DNA of 64,000 bases from Calothrix sp. FI2-JRJ7 (GTDB lineage Bacteria; Cyanobacteriota; Cyanobacteriia; Cyanobacteriales; Nostocaceae): the NCBI GenBank assembly GCA_019359675.1, contig JAHHGX010000001.1, positions 38,242-102,241 on the forward strand. Direction: 5' to 3'. Of this stretch, positions 38,937 through 48,093 are shown in pieces. How positions within the stretch are numbered: the first letter of the stretch is position 1; each line of letters starts with the position of its first letter. The notes beneath the pieces were generated by a model. That model ran no database searches, was not told the origin of the DNA, and saw nothing but the letters and a program-made list of their open reading frames with translations. A program made the translations under genes and the position numbers.

Positions 38937-41345
38937 ATGGTAGCCCAAAAACCTCAAACCAGTAACGGTAGCAGTAACGGAAAAACAAATATAGTCGAAA
39001 ATATACTCGAAACTGAACAACTGTTATCGAAAACTATATCTAATAAAAACTTTCGAGCAATTGCTTCATATACACCAGATATAGTGTGTCTATCACATTT
39101 GCGTTGGAACTTTGTTTATCAAAGACCACAGCATCTTCTCAGTCGTTGTGCTGCTGGTAGCAGGGTGTTTTTTATCGAGGAGCCAATTTTTACACCTGAA
39201 GAAGTCTCGCGCCTTGAAGTGACTCAAGATAAAAATGGAGTTTGGGTTGTGGTACCTCACCTTCCCCAAAATTTGAGCCAAGATGCTGTAAACCAAGATT
39301 TAAAAGTACTGATTGATCAGCTGTTTGCTGAAAATAAGATTAACAAATATATCTGTTGGTACTATACCCCAATGGCTATAGCTTTTACACGTCACTTACA
39401 ACCAGAAGCTATAGTATATGATTGTATGGATGAGTTAGCTGCATTCAAAGGCGCCTCTAATACTTTGAAAGATTATGAAGCAGAACTATTCCAGCGCGCG
39501 GACTTAGTATTTACTGGAGGACAAAGCCTTTACGAAAGTAAAGTAAATCAACACTCAAACGTTTATGCATTTCCTAGCAGTGTTGATGTTCCACACTTTG
39601 CACAAGCACGAACTATTAAACACGAACCAGCAGACCAAGCAAATATTCCTCATCCTCGTCTAGGCTTTTTTGGCGTTATAGATGAACGTATGGATATTGA
39701 GTTGCTTGCTGGTATTGCACAAGCGCGTCCCGACTGGCATTTAGTCATGATTGGGCCAGTTGTAAAAATAGACCCAGCAAGTTTACCCAAACACGAAAAT
39801 ATTCATTATCTGGGTGGGAAAGATTATCAAGATTTGCCTGCTTATCTTAGTGGGTGGGACTTAGCGATGTTGCCATTTGCGCGTAATGAGTCAACACGCT
39901 TTATTAGTCCAACAAAAACTCCAGAGTATCTTGCAGCAGCTAAACCTGTAGTATCAACCTCAATTCGAGATGTGGTACGTCCTTATGGAGACTTAAATTT
40001 AGTACGAATAGCTGATAGTGCTGGTGAATTTGTCCTTAAAGCCGAAAAGGCAATGCAAGAAGATACCCCAACATCCAATTGGTTGAGTAGGGTAGATGCT
40101 TTCTTAGAACAAATATCTTGGGATAGAACTTGGAACTCGATGATGCAATTAATAAATGAAACATTAGACACCCAACAAAATGGGAACAGCAAAGCCTCAA
40201 CACCTTCTAGTGTCTCAGCTGCACCAAACGTCATTACCAGAGAATTTTTATTTGATTACTTAGTTGTCGGCGCCGGATTTTCTGGAAGTGTGATTGCAGA
40301 AAGACTTGCTAGTCAGTCTGGCAAAAAGGTTTTAGTAGTAGATAAACGTACCCATATTGGTGGTAACGCTTACGACCATTACGACGACCACGGTGTTCTT
40401 GTCCATAAATATGGTCCCCACATCTTTCACACTAACTCGCGTGAAGTTTTTGAACATCTTTCACAATTTACGCAATGGCGCTCTTATGAACATCGCGTTC
40501 TTGCTAGTGTAGATGGGCAATTGGTTCCTATGCCAATTAACCTTGACACAATCAATCAACTATATGGAATGAATTTAACTTCATTTCAGGTCGAGGAGTT
40601 CTTCCAATCTGTTGCAGAACCACGCGAACACATCCGTACTAGCGAAGATGTAGTGGTGAGCAAAGTTGGTAGAGAACTCTACGAAAAATTCTTCCGTAAC
40701 TACACCCGCAAACAATGGGGACTTGACCCATCTGAACTAGACAAATCAGTAACAGCGCGCGTACCAACTCGCACTAACCGCGATAACCGATATTTTACAG
40801 ATAGTTATCAAGCAATGCCGTTACACGGTTTCACCCGGATGTTCGAGAATATGTTGAATCATCCGAATATCAAGGTGATGCTAAATACTGATTATCGTGA
40901 AATTCAAAAAGCAATACCTTGTCGGGAAATTGTTTATACAGGGCCTGTAGATGAGTTTTTTGATTATCGCTACGGTAAACTACCATATCGTTCGTTAGAT
41001 TTCAAACATGAAACTCATAATACCCCGAAGTTTCAGCAGGCGCCTGTAATTAACTATCCAAACGACCAGTTGTATACGCGCGTTACTGAGTTTAAGTATT
41101 TAACAGGTCAAGAACATTCTAAAACTAGCATTGTTTACGAATTCCCCAAAGCCGAGGGAGACCCATATTATCCTGTACCGCGTCTTGAAAATCAAGAAAT
41201 TTACAAGCAATATAAAGCTTTGGCTGATGAAACATCTGGAGTGTACTTTGTAGGCAGGTTAGCTACATACAAGTATCTGAATATGGATCATTGTGTGGCG
41301 CAAGCTTTGGCTATGTACAAGCAAATTGCCGTTAAGGCGTTTTAA
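38937..41345 (+). CDS. glf: Glycosyltransferase fused to UDP-galactopyranose mutase
   Basis: 802 residues. Residues about 45-420 are a GT-B glycosyltransferase-like domain (LSHLRWNFVYQRPQHLLSRC, YDCMDELAAFKG, LGFFGVIDERMD, PTKTPEYLAAAKPVVST). Residues about 435-802 are a complete Glf: FAD-binding LVVGAGFSGSVIAERL, VDKRTHIGGNAYDHYDDHG, KYGPHIFHT, FRNYTRKQWGLDPSEL and GRLATYKYLNMDHCVAQAL. The mutase interconverts UDP-galactopyranose and UDP-galactofuranose. The fused transferase might use the product or a related sugar in a surface polysaccharide. It heads a carbohydrate cluster with GH1-RmlD and galE. Confidence 0.93.
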   Translation: MVAQKPQTSNGSSNGKTNIVENILETEQLLSKTISNKNFRAIASYTPDIVCLSHLRWNFVYQRPQHLLSRCAAGSRVFFIEEPIFTPEEVSRLEVTQDKNGVWVVVPHLPQNLSQDAVNQDLKVLIDQLFAENKINKYICWYYTPMAIAFTRHLQPEAIVYDCMDELAAFKGASNTLKDYEAELFQRADLVFTGGQSLYESKVNQHSNVYAFPSSVDVPHFAQARTIKHEPADQANIPHPRLGFFGVIDERMDIELLAGIAQARPDWHLVMIGPVVKIDPASLPKHENIHYLGGKDYQDLPAYLSGWDLAMLPFARNESTRFISPTKTPEYLAAAKPVVSTSIRDVVRPYGDLNLVRIADSAGEFVLKAEKAMQEDTPTSNWLSRVDAFLEQISWDRTWNSMMQLINETLDTQQNGNSKASTPSSVSAAPNVITREFLFDYLVVGAGFSGSVIAERLASQSGKKVLVVDKRTHIGGNAYDHYDDHGVLVHKYGPHIFHTNSREVFEHLSQFTQWRSYEHRVLASVDGQLVPMPINLDTINQLYGMNLTSFQVEEFFQSVAEPREHIRTSEDVVVSKVGRELYEKFFRNYTRKQWGLDPSELDKSVTARVPTRTNRDNRYFTDSYQAMPLHGFTRMFENMLNHPNIKVMLNTDYREIQKAIPCREIVYTGPVDEFFDYRYGKLPYRSLDFKHETHNTPKFQQAPVINYPNDQLYTRVTEFKYLTGQEHSKTSIVYEFPKAEGDPYYPVPRLENQEIYKQYKALADETSGVYFVGRLATYKYLNMDHCVAQALAMYKQIAVKAF

Positions 41346-41352
41346 GACTAGA

Positions 41353-41398
41353 TGATCCCCCCAACCCCCCCTTAATGAAGGGGGGCTTTAGATTTGTA
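41353..41398. repeat. CCCCCC...GGGGGG hairpin repeat between fusion genes
   Basis: Six-C and six-G arms around TTAATGAA, flanked by GATCC and CTTTAGA. It could also terminate the Glf fusion gene. A relative lies inside the next gene at 42775-42855. Confidence 0.7.
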
Positions 41399-41438
41399 AT
41401 GCTTGCTACGAATCAACTTTAAGTGTTTTCACCTAAAT

Positions 41439-43715
41439 ATGACTTCTATATCTAATTCAAATAAACATAATACTTCAAAACAGCCGTTAGAAATGTGGGC
41501 TGGTTTAGAGTGTACGGTTAATCGTGTAGGTGAAGAATATTTTGACCAGTTAGAACGCAATGGTCATGATGTGCGTCTATCTGACCTAGACTTATTTGCC
41601 GAACTTGGTATACAAGCTATTCGTTACCCAGTGTTATGGGAACGGGTGGCGCCCAAGGGAGTTGAAAATGCAGACTGGTCATGGACGGATGAACGGTTAG
41701 AGAGACTACAAGAACTTGGTATTCGCCCAATTGTAGGGTTAGTACATCATGGTAGTGGCGCCCGTTACACGAGTTTGGTAGATGTAGATTTTCCTGTTAA
41801 GTTAGCTGCTTTTGCTCGTGCAGTTGCAGAACGCTATCCTTGGGTAACACATTACACACCAATTAATGAACCATTAACAACAGCGCGCTTTAGTGGATTA
41901 TACGGACACTGGTATCCTCACGGGCGTTCTGAGTGTACTTTCGCACGCGCTTTTTTTGGGCAATGCCAAGGTGTAGCTAAGTCGATGCAAGCTATTCGTG
42001 AAGTAAACCCAAATGCCAAACTAGTACAAACAGATGATTTAGGAAAGATTTACAGCACACCAACATTAGCTTATCAAGCAAAATTTGAAAACGAACGTCG
42101 CTGGTTAAGTTTTGATTTACTGTGCGGTCGAATCAATGAAAATCATCCAATGTGGGATTATTTAATTTACTGTGGAATAACTCAAGCTGAACTTGAATGG
42201 TTTTTAGAAAATCCTTGTCCACCAGACATTATAGGCATTAATCATTACCTAACGAGTGACCGCTTTTTAGATGAGCGTAAAGAACTTTATCCTGCTTCAT
42301 TGCACGGAGGTAATAATCAGCATGAGTATGCCGATGTGGAAGCAGTACGAGTTTGTGCAGAAGGTACGACGGGTCATAAAGCATTGTTGTTAGAAGCATG
42401 GGAGCGTTACAAGCTACCACTTGCAATTACAGAAGTTCATCTTGGTTGTACTCGTGAGGAACAACTGCGCTGGTTTCATGAAGCTTGGAATGCAGTACAA
42501 GAATTACGAGAAGAAAATGTAGATGTGCGTGCTATTACTGCCTGGTCGTTACTAGGTAGTTATGATTGGAATAGCTTATTAACTCGTTTTATTGGTCATT
42601 ACGAACCAGGGGTATTTGACTTAAGGTCGAAATTTCCTAGACCAACGGCAATTGCCAAAATGGTGCAAGATTTAGCAACAGGGCAAAACCCTAATCATCC
42701 ACTACTTGATACACCTGGATGGTGGCATCGACAAGAGCGTTTATTGTACCCAGCAGTGAGTCGTAGTAATTTTGAATCCCCCCCAACCCACGCCACTTCG
42801 CTCAACCAGGGGAACCCTGGCACGCGAGTGGCTCCCCTTGATAAGGGGGGAGCTAAAGTTTCCAATTCTCAAGATTTATCTCCTGTTGTAATTGTCGGCG
42901 CCACAGGAACTCTTGGAAAGGCTTTTGCGCGGTTGTGTGAAATACGCGGTATTACATATCGTTTATTATCGCGTCGAGAAATGGACATTACTAACCCCAA
43001 TTCAATAGATGCCGTTTTGGCTGAATTGAAACCTTGGGCAGTTATTAATGCTGCTGGATACGTTCGAGTAGACGACGCAGAAGCAGAGCCTGATGTTTGC
43101 CTACGAGTAAATACTGAAGGCGCAAAAAACTTAGCTCTTTTATGCGCGCAACATAATGTCGCTTTTGTAACTTTCTCTTCAGACTTGGTTTTTGATGGTA
43201 CTGTTGTTAATCCCTATGTCGAAAATAATCCTGTGGCGCCTTTAAATGTATATGGGCGTAGTAAAGCTTTGGCTGAGAAAGGAGTATTAGAAGTTAATCC
43301 TGCATCGTTGGTGATTCGTACTAGTGCCTTTTTTGGTCCGTGGGATGATTATAACTTTGTCACAATTGCCTTGCGTCAGTTAAGTGCAGGAAACACATTT
43401 ACTGCCGCGTTTGATTCAACTGTGTCGCCTACGTATGTTCCTGACTTAGTTAATACTAGTCTTGATTTATTAATAGATGGTGAGTCTGGAATATGGCATT
43501 TAGCTAATGTTGGTGCCGTATCTTGGGCGGACTTGGCACGACTAGTAGCAAAGCGTGCGGGTGTAAGTATTAGCGGTTTAATTAGCTTGCCAACACAAGA
43601 ACTTGGTTTAGTCGCTCCTCGTCCTAGCTACAGTGTTCTTGGTAGCAATAGAGGTGAATTACTACCAAGTCTTGATTTTGCGATTGAGCGTTACTTCCAA
43701 GAAGCTAATTGTTAA
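41439..43715 (+). CDS. Family 1 glycoside hydrolase-like domain fused to RmlD-like dTDP-4-dehydrorhamnose reductase
   Basis: 758 residues from ATG 41439 (MTSISNSN); the frame also has an upstream TTG at 41403. The first domain (about 20-430) is GH1-like: WAGLECTVNRVGEEYFDQLE, HYTPINEPLTTARFSGLYGH with the acid/base Glu, and a nucleophile-like Glu in LAITEVHLG. The second domain (about 480-755) is an RmlD SDR with VIVGATGTLGKAFARL, NAAGYVRVDDAEAEPDVCLR, SSDLVFDG, and Tyr-x-x-x-Lys in YGRSK. The linker contains an in-frame interspersed repeat (42775-42855). Possible role: assembly or trimming of a deoxysugar-containing polysaccharide. Confidence 0.9.
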   Translation: MTSISNSNKHNTSKQPLEMWAGLECTVNRVGEEYFDQLERNGHDVRLSDLDLFAELGIQAIRYPVLWERVAPKGVENADWSWTDERLERLQELGIRPIVGLVHHGSGARYTSLVDVDFPVKLAAFARAVAERYPWVTHYTPINEPLTTARFSGLYGHWYPHGRSECTFARAFFGQCQGVAKSMQAIREVNPNAKLVQTDDLGKIYSTPTLAYQAKFENERRWLSFDLLCGRINENHPMWDYLIYCGITQAELEWFLENPCPPDIIGINHYLTSDRFLDERKELYPASLHGGNNQHEYADVEAVRVCAEGTTGHKALLLEAWERYKLPLAITEVHLGCTREEQLRWFHEAWNAVQELREENVDVRAITAWSLLGSYDWNSLLTRFIGHYEPGVFDLRSKFPRPTAIAKMVQDLATGQNPNHPLLDTPGWWHRQERLLYPAVSRSNFESPPTHATSLNQGNPGTRVAPLDKGGAKVSNSQDLSPVVIVGATGTLGKAFARLCEIRGITYRLLSRREMDITNPNSIDAVLAELKPWAVINAAGYVRVDDAEAEPDVCLRVNTEGAKNLALLCAQHNVAFVTFSSDLVFDGTVVNPYVENNPVAPLNVYGRSKALAEKGVLEVNPASLVIRTSAFFGPWDDYNFVTIALRQLSAGNTFTAAFDSTVSPTYVPDLVNTSLDLLIDGESGIWHLANVGAVSWADLARLVAKRAGVSISGLISLPTQELGLVAPRPSYSVLGSNRGELLPSLDFAIERYFQEANC
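42775..42855. repeat. In-frame palindromic repeat inside the GH1-RmlD linker
   Basis: AATCCCCCCCAACCC on one side and CCCCTTGATAAGGGGGGAGC on the other, with a nested GCCACTTCGC...GCGAGTGGC hairpin between. The outer sequence matches the intergenic repeat at 41353-41398. It adds about 25 residues (PPTHATSLNQGNPGTRVAPL) without breaking frame. Confidence 0.75.
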
Positions 43716-43722
43716 TCGTCTT

Positions 43723-43746
43723 AGAGACGTTACATGTAACGTCTCT
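43723..43746. repeat. Perfect 24-bp palindrome AGAGACGTTACA/TGTAACGTCTCT
   Basis: Twelve-base perfect arms, no spacer, between the GH1-RmlD gene and galE. The same core recurs at 51301-51320. Confidence 0.75.
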
Positions 43747-43788
43747 ACAGTTACCATAAAAACGATAACCATTAAAAATTATTAATAT

Positions 43789-44778
43789 ATGTCTACGATT
43801 TTAGTTACAGGTGGCGCCGGATATATTGGCACCCATGCCGTATTAGCTCTGAAAAATGCAGGTTATGAAGTTATAGTTCTTGACAATTTGTCTTATGGAC
43901 ATCGAGAACAAGTAGAAGAGGTTTTAAAGGTTAAGTTAATAGTGGGCGATACGAACGACCGTGTACTTTTAGATAATATATTTTCAAATCATAATATAGA
44001 AGCAGTAATGCATTTTGCAGCCTTTATTGCTGTGGGTGAGTCGGTGACAGACCCAGCCAAATATTACCGTAATAACGTTACAGGTACTTTAACGCTGTTA
44101 GAAGCAATGGTTGATGCTTCTATTAAGAAATTTATCTTTTCTTCAACTTGTGCGCTTTATGGTGTACCCAAGTTTATTCCGCTTACCGAAGACCATCCTA
44201 TTGACCCTATTAGTCCTTATGCAACAAGCAAGTGGATGGTAGAGCGAATTTTATCTGATTTTGATACAGCATATAATTTAAAATCTGTTCGTTTTCGGTA
44301 TTTTAATGCTGCTGGCGCCGACCCAGATGGTAACTTAGGTGAAGACCACGAACCGGAAACTCACATCATCCCACTCGTGTTATTTGCCGCTTTAGGTAAG
44401 CGCGAATCTATTTCTATATTCGGTACTGATTATCCTACAGAAGACGGTACATGTATGCGCGATTATATTCACGTAGCTGATTTAGCACAAGCTCATGTAC
44501 TGGGTTTAGAGTATTTACTTAAAGATGGAGATAGCGAAGTCTTTAATTTAGGTAACGGCAATGGCTTTTCTGTCAGAGATGTAATAGAAACTGCAAAGCA
44601 AGTGACAGGAAAAGACATTAAAATAGTCGAACGTGAAAGAAGACCTGGCGATCCACCAATTTTAGTTGGCAGTAGTGAGAAAGCACGTAAAGTTTTAGAT
44701 TGGCGCCCGAATTATGCAGACCTAAAACAAATTATTAGCCACGCTTGGGAGTGGCATCAAAAGCGACATATAAATTAA
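43789..44778 (+). CDS. galE: UDP-glucose 4-epimerase
   Basis: 329 residues. NAD-binding ILVTGGAGYIGTHAVLALKN, HFAAFIAVGESV, catalytic Ser in SSTCALYG, Tyr-x-x-x-Lys in YATSKWMVE, RYFNAAGADP and DGTCMRDYIHVADLAQAH identify GalE. It interconverts UDP-glucose and UDP-galactose, supplying the substrate for the Glf mutase domain encoded upstream. This makes a consistent pathway: UDP-Glc to UDP-Galp to UDP-Galf. It is 73 bases downstream of the GH1-RmlD gene, with a palindromic repeat between. Confidence 0.95.
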   Translation: MSTILVTGGAGYIGTHAVLALKNAGYEVIVLDNLSYGHREQVEEVLKVKLIVGDTNDRVLLDNIFSNHNIEAVMHFAAFIAVGESVTDPAKYYRNNVTGTLTLLEAMVDASIKKFIFSSTCALYGVPKFIPLTEDHPIDPISPYATSKWMVERILSDFDTAYNLKSVRFRYFNAAGADPDGNLGEDHEPETHIIPLVLFAALGKRESISIFGTDYPTEDGTCMRDYIHVADLAQAHVLGLEYLLKDGDSEVFNLGNGNGFSVRDVIETAKQVTGKDIKIVERERRPGDPPILVGSSEKARKVLDWRPNYADLKQIISHAWEWHQKRHIN

Positions 44779-44972
44779 ATCTTTCGATTATTACCCAGCA
44801 AGCGGTCAAAATCGTTTTTGATAATTTTATAACACTCACATGCGATGTTTTCCATTTGCGGGGAATCGATTATTCTCATTTTGCCGCGACTATATTGAAT
44901 AATCCCCGCTTTTTGAAGAACCGCAGCAGTTACGCTTACCGAAGCGCGACGTACACCTAGCATTTGCCCGTT
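44775..44972 (-). pseudogene. Crp/Fnr-family regulator, C-terminal HTH remnant
   Basis: MLGVRRASVSVTAAVLQKAG then IIQYSRGKMRIIDSPQMENI and ACECYKIIKNDFDRLL is the end of a Crp/Fnr DNA-binding domain. The cAMP-binding-fold sensor and the first HTH helix are absent; upstream sequence in the frame (to 45011) shows no homology. It overlaps the galE stop by four bases. Judged a 3' gene fragment. Confidence 0.85.
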
Positions 44973-45090
44973 ATAAACCAGATTGACCTCTATATGAATA
45001 GTTGATATCACTGGTACTAGCTTCTGGCTAAAGACAAATTATTTTGTAAAGAATTTATGTACGCTGGCGCACATACGTTAAAATAAATTT

Positions 45091-45233
45091 GGCGTTGCTG
45101 ATTTTTGGGATGATTTGTCATTCTGAGCGGAACGTAGTGTAGCGAAGAATCCTTATAGATGCTTCGTTTCGCTTCGCTCCACTCAGCATGACATATCTAA
45201 ATTCATCCCGCATTTATGCAACGCCATAAATTT
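45091..45233. mobile_element. MITE-like nested inverted-repeat element
   Basis: Left end GGCGTTGCTGATTTTTGGGA, right end TCCCGCATTTATGCAACGCC, complementary at GGCGTTGC and GGGATGA blocks. Inside is a second repeat, CATTCTGAGCGGAACG... and ...CACTCAGCATGAC, of the TTCTGAGCG/CTCAGAATGA family also found at 1578 and 48971-49046. It appears to be one dispersed repeat inserted into another. Confidence 0.55.
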
Positions 45234-45292
45234 AGTATGCCCTGGCGTACACAAGCTTTATATCTTGAAACAGCAGGTAGTCACATAAGTAT

Positions 45293-45955
45293 TTATTTTT
45301 TTCTCAAACTAGCGGTTTTAGAGATAATACGTTTAGACCTATCCTTAAGTTCAGCAATTCTATTTCTTAGGTTTATAGACTCACATTTCAACGCAGTACT
45401 TCCTTGTTTGAGGGCCGCAACATTATCTTGATCTATTTTAGATATAGGCGCCAACTCTGAAGCTTCAACGGTTGAATTATAAGTAGCGCTAAGGAGCTTT
45501 GCTAAACATTCATAGATTGACTGTTTATCAAACAACATGTTTTTAGCGAATTCTTTCGCCTCAGCAAGCGTAAGTATATCTGTTTTTAGTGCTGTAACTA
45601 AATCCTGATTTGTATGATTCAGTTCTTGCTGTGTCGCTTGTAGTTCAGCTTCCTTGGCAACTAGCTGTTGTTTTAGACTTTCTACCTGCGCGCTTAAAAC
45701 CTTTACTTTATCCTCTGCTGTAATGTCATTATTTTCATGGCATTCTGATACTATAATATGGTCATCTTGATTTAATTCGCAATTATTAAATACTAATCGC
45801 TCAACTTTCTTTATAGCTTGAGCAATTTTACTAAAATCATCAGTATTTTGAGGCGAAACGCAGTGATTCTTTTCTGCTGTTCCTCCATTGTCATCATTTA
45901 AGGTTGTCTTTAGATATTCAGAGATTGTCCTGATATTACTATTCTCTAAATCCAT
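45293..45955 (-). CDS. Hypothetical coiled-coil protein
   Basis: 220 residues, not recognised. Residues about 80-125 (DKVKVLSAQVESLKQQLVAK, EAELQATQQELNHTNQDLVT) form a clear coiled coil, and the C-terminus is basic (LKDRSKRIISKTASLRKK). The N-terminus (MDLENSNIRTISEYLKTTLN) is polar. No signal or membrane helix. Could be a structural or DNA-associated accessory protein. Isolated, with AT-rich flanks. Confidence 0.65.
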   Translation of the reverse strand: MDLENSNIRTISEYLKTTLNDDNGGTAEKNHCVSPQNTDDFSKIAQAIKKVERLVFNNCELNQDDHIIVSECHENNDITAEDKVKVLSAQVESLKQQLVAKEAELQATQQELNHTNQDLVTALKTDILTLAEAKEFAKNMLFDKQSIYECLAKLLSATYNSTVEASELAPISKIDQDNVAALKQGSTALKCESINLRNRIAELKDRSKRIISKTASLRKK

Positions 45956-46315
45956 TGTTCAATCACCATCCGCAGATTCTTGAATCAGTGTTACGTTCTT
46001 GAGTGCGCCAAGACTAGATGAAAAAATATTTTTATAAAGCCACAGTAATACTACTCTAGTAGTTAATCAGTTGATTGTCTGTCCGCTACCGTACACTCGG
46101 AAAAAATGTTACACTATATCTTCAGAAGTAGAATATATAAAGTTGAAAGGTTGTAATATATACAAAATTTGCAACATATATTTTATTAAAGTCTCTGCTA
46201 AATTTATCTTTACATATTTATGTTTAAATTCCACTTACTCCAGGTCAAAAAATCTTTTCATTGCTAGTTATTTCTATTGATAGATGATAATTCATGATAA
46301 AAAAGACAAGTATAA
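45956..46315. other. AT-rich divergent intergenic region
   Basis: About 360 bases between the coiled-coil gene and hflX. Presumably promoters; no repeat, RNA gene or convincing small frame seen. Confidence 0.45.
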
Positions 46316-48040
46316 ATGAAGAATTTAATTCAAACTCTTTTCAGTTTAAGTATTATGCAAAATATTTACGGAAACACTCAGGGCATCAAATCAAATTATG
46401 TAAAACAATTACAAAAGCTTTACGAGCAACGTCTACCTGGAGATAGATTTATTACGCCAGAATTTGCTGACGCATTAGCAACAATTAGCGCAGAAATTCA
46501 TCATCCACTTTGTTGCTATATAAATCGACGTGGGCAAGTAACTAGAATTGCTGTAGGAACTCCATTTCAAACTCGAATTCCATTTGAAGAATTATCTCGT
46601 CATAGCGTAGAACACTTAAGTGGTATTCGTTGTGTTGCGACACAATTGAAATCAGCGGCGCCTGACGAAGCGGCATTGGTGGCAATGGCTGGGCAACGCT
46701 TGGATGCTCTCGTGCTACTAAATGTTGAGTCGGGCAAAGTAAAACAAGGTTTTTTAGCGCATCTTTTCCCTGATATGGAAACTCCCTGGAGAGTTTCACC
46801 TGCTCTAAGTTTAGATGAACTAACAGAAGAAGATTCTGACGAGTTAATTTATGAATGGGAAAGAGAAATTATTGATGCTGGGGATACAGTATTTCCGAAC
46901 CAAGATACCGCTACTGACCAAGATAGAGTTTTACTGGTGGGGTTACAAACCGACGATATTTCTCCTCAAAGGTTTGAAGATGGACTTCAAGAACTTGTAG
47001 GGTTGGTAGAAAGCGCTGGAGGTATAATAGTAGACACAGTGCGGCAAAAACGCAGTCGTCCTCATCCGCAAACCGTGGTTGGGCAAGGTAAAGTCGAAGA
47101 AATTGCCCTTCATGCTCAAAAAGTCAGAGCTAATTTGATTGTTTTTGACCGTGATATTTCTGCATCCCAAACGCGCAATTTAGAAGACCAAATTGGTATT
47201 CGAGTTGTAGACCGGACGGGAGTAATTTTAGATATTTTCGCCCAACGTGCGAGAAGCCAAGCTGGTAAATTGCAAGTAGAACTCGCGCAATTAGAGTATA
47301 TGCTGCCACGGTTACGTGGTCGTGGTCAAGAAATGTCGAGATTAGGCGCCGGTATTGGTACACGAGGACCAGGTGAAACCAAATTAGAAACCGAAAGACG
47401 TGTAATTCAAAGAAAAATCGCTCAGTTACAGCATCAAGTAAATGACTTGCAAGCACATCGCGACCGAATTCGGCAACAACGACAAAAACAAGATATTCCA
47501 GTTGTAGCCTTAGTTGGGTACACCAATGCTGGTAAATCTACCTTATTAAATGTATTAACTAATGCAGATGTATATACAGCAAACCAACTTTTTGCAACTC
47601 TTGACCCAACAACACGTAAGCTAGTTATTACACAACCAGACCAAGAACGTAAATCAATTTTACTAACCGATACTGTCGGATTTATACATGAGCTACCACC
47701 AGCACTAATGGATGCTTTCCGCGCGACATTAGAAGAAGTAGTAGAAGCTGATGCCTTACTACATGTAGTAGATTTATCCCACCCAGCATGGGAAAGTCAT
47801 ATGAAGAGCGTACAGGAAATACTCGAAGAAATGCCGACAATTCCTGAAAAAAGCTTCATCGCTTTTAACAAAATTGATAAGGCAAATAGCGAAAGTTTAG
47901 AAAAAGCACAGCGAGATTATCCTGAAGCAGTGTTTATTTCAGCAACTGGGCGCTTAGGTTTAGAGACCTTGAAGTCTTTATTACTACAGGTACTAAATGA
48001 TACTAGTAACATGCAATTCGAGGCACTGCACCAACTATAA
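46316..48040 (+). CDS. hflX: Ribosome-associated GTPase HflX
   Basis: 574 residues. An N-terminal cyanobacterial extension (about 15-195) precedes the HflX domain (RVLLVGLQTDDISPQRFEDG, VVGQGKVEEIA, DRTGVILDIFAQRARS, GPGETKLETERR). The G domain follows with G1 VGYTNAGKST, G3 DTVGFI and G4 NKID. HflX rescues stalled or heat-damaged ribosomes. A second ATG at 46355 (MQNIYGNTQG) matches the usual cyanobacterial start better, so the first 13 residues may not be translated. Monocistronic. Confidence 0.95.
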   Translation: MKNLIQTLFSLSIMQNIYGNTQGIKSNYVKQLQKLYEQRLPGDRFITPEFADALATISAEIHHPLCCYINRRGQVTRIAVGTPFQTRIPFEELSRHSVEHLSGIRCVATQLKSAAPDEAALVAMAGQRLDALVLLNVESGKVKQGFLAHLFPDMETPWRVSPALSLDELTEEDSDELIYEWEREIIDAGDTVFPNQDTATDQDRVLLVGLQTDDISPQRFEDGLQELVGLVESAGGIIVDTVRQKRSRPHPQTVVGQGKVEEIALHAQKVRANLIVFDRDISASQTRNLEDQIGIRVVDRTGVILDIFAQRARSQAGKLQVELAQLEYMLPRLRGRGQEMSRLGAGIGTRGPGETKLETERRVIQRKIAQLQHQVNDLQAHRDRIRQQRQKQDIPVVALVGYTNAGKSTLLNVLTNADVYTANQLFATLDPTTRKLVITQPDQERKSILLTDTVGFIHELPPALMDAFRATLEEVVEADALLHVVDLSHPAWESHMKSVQEILEEMPTIPEKSFIAFNKIDKANSESLEKAQRDYPEAVFISATGRLGLETLKSLLLQVLNDTSNMQFEALHQL

Positions 48041-48093
48041 AGTAGAGTTACAAAAAAGTCCTTAAGTTGTTGGTTTTGTCTACAATCAAAAGT

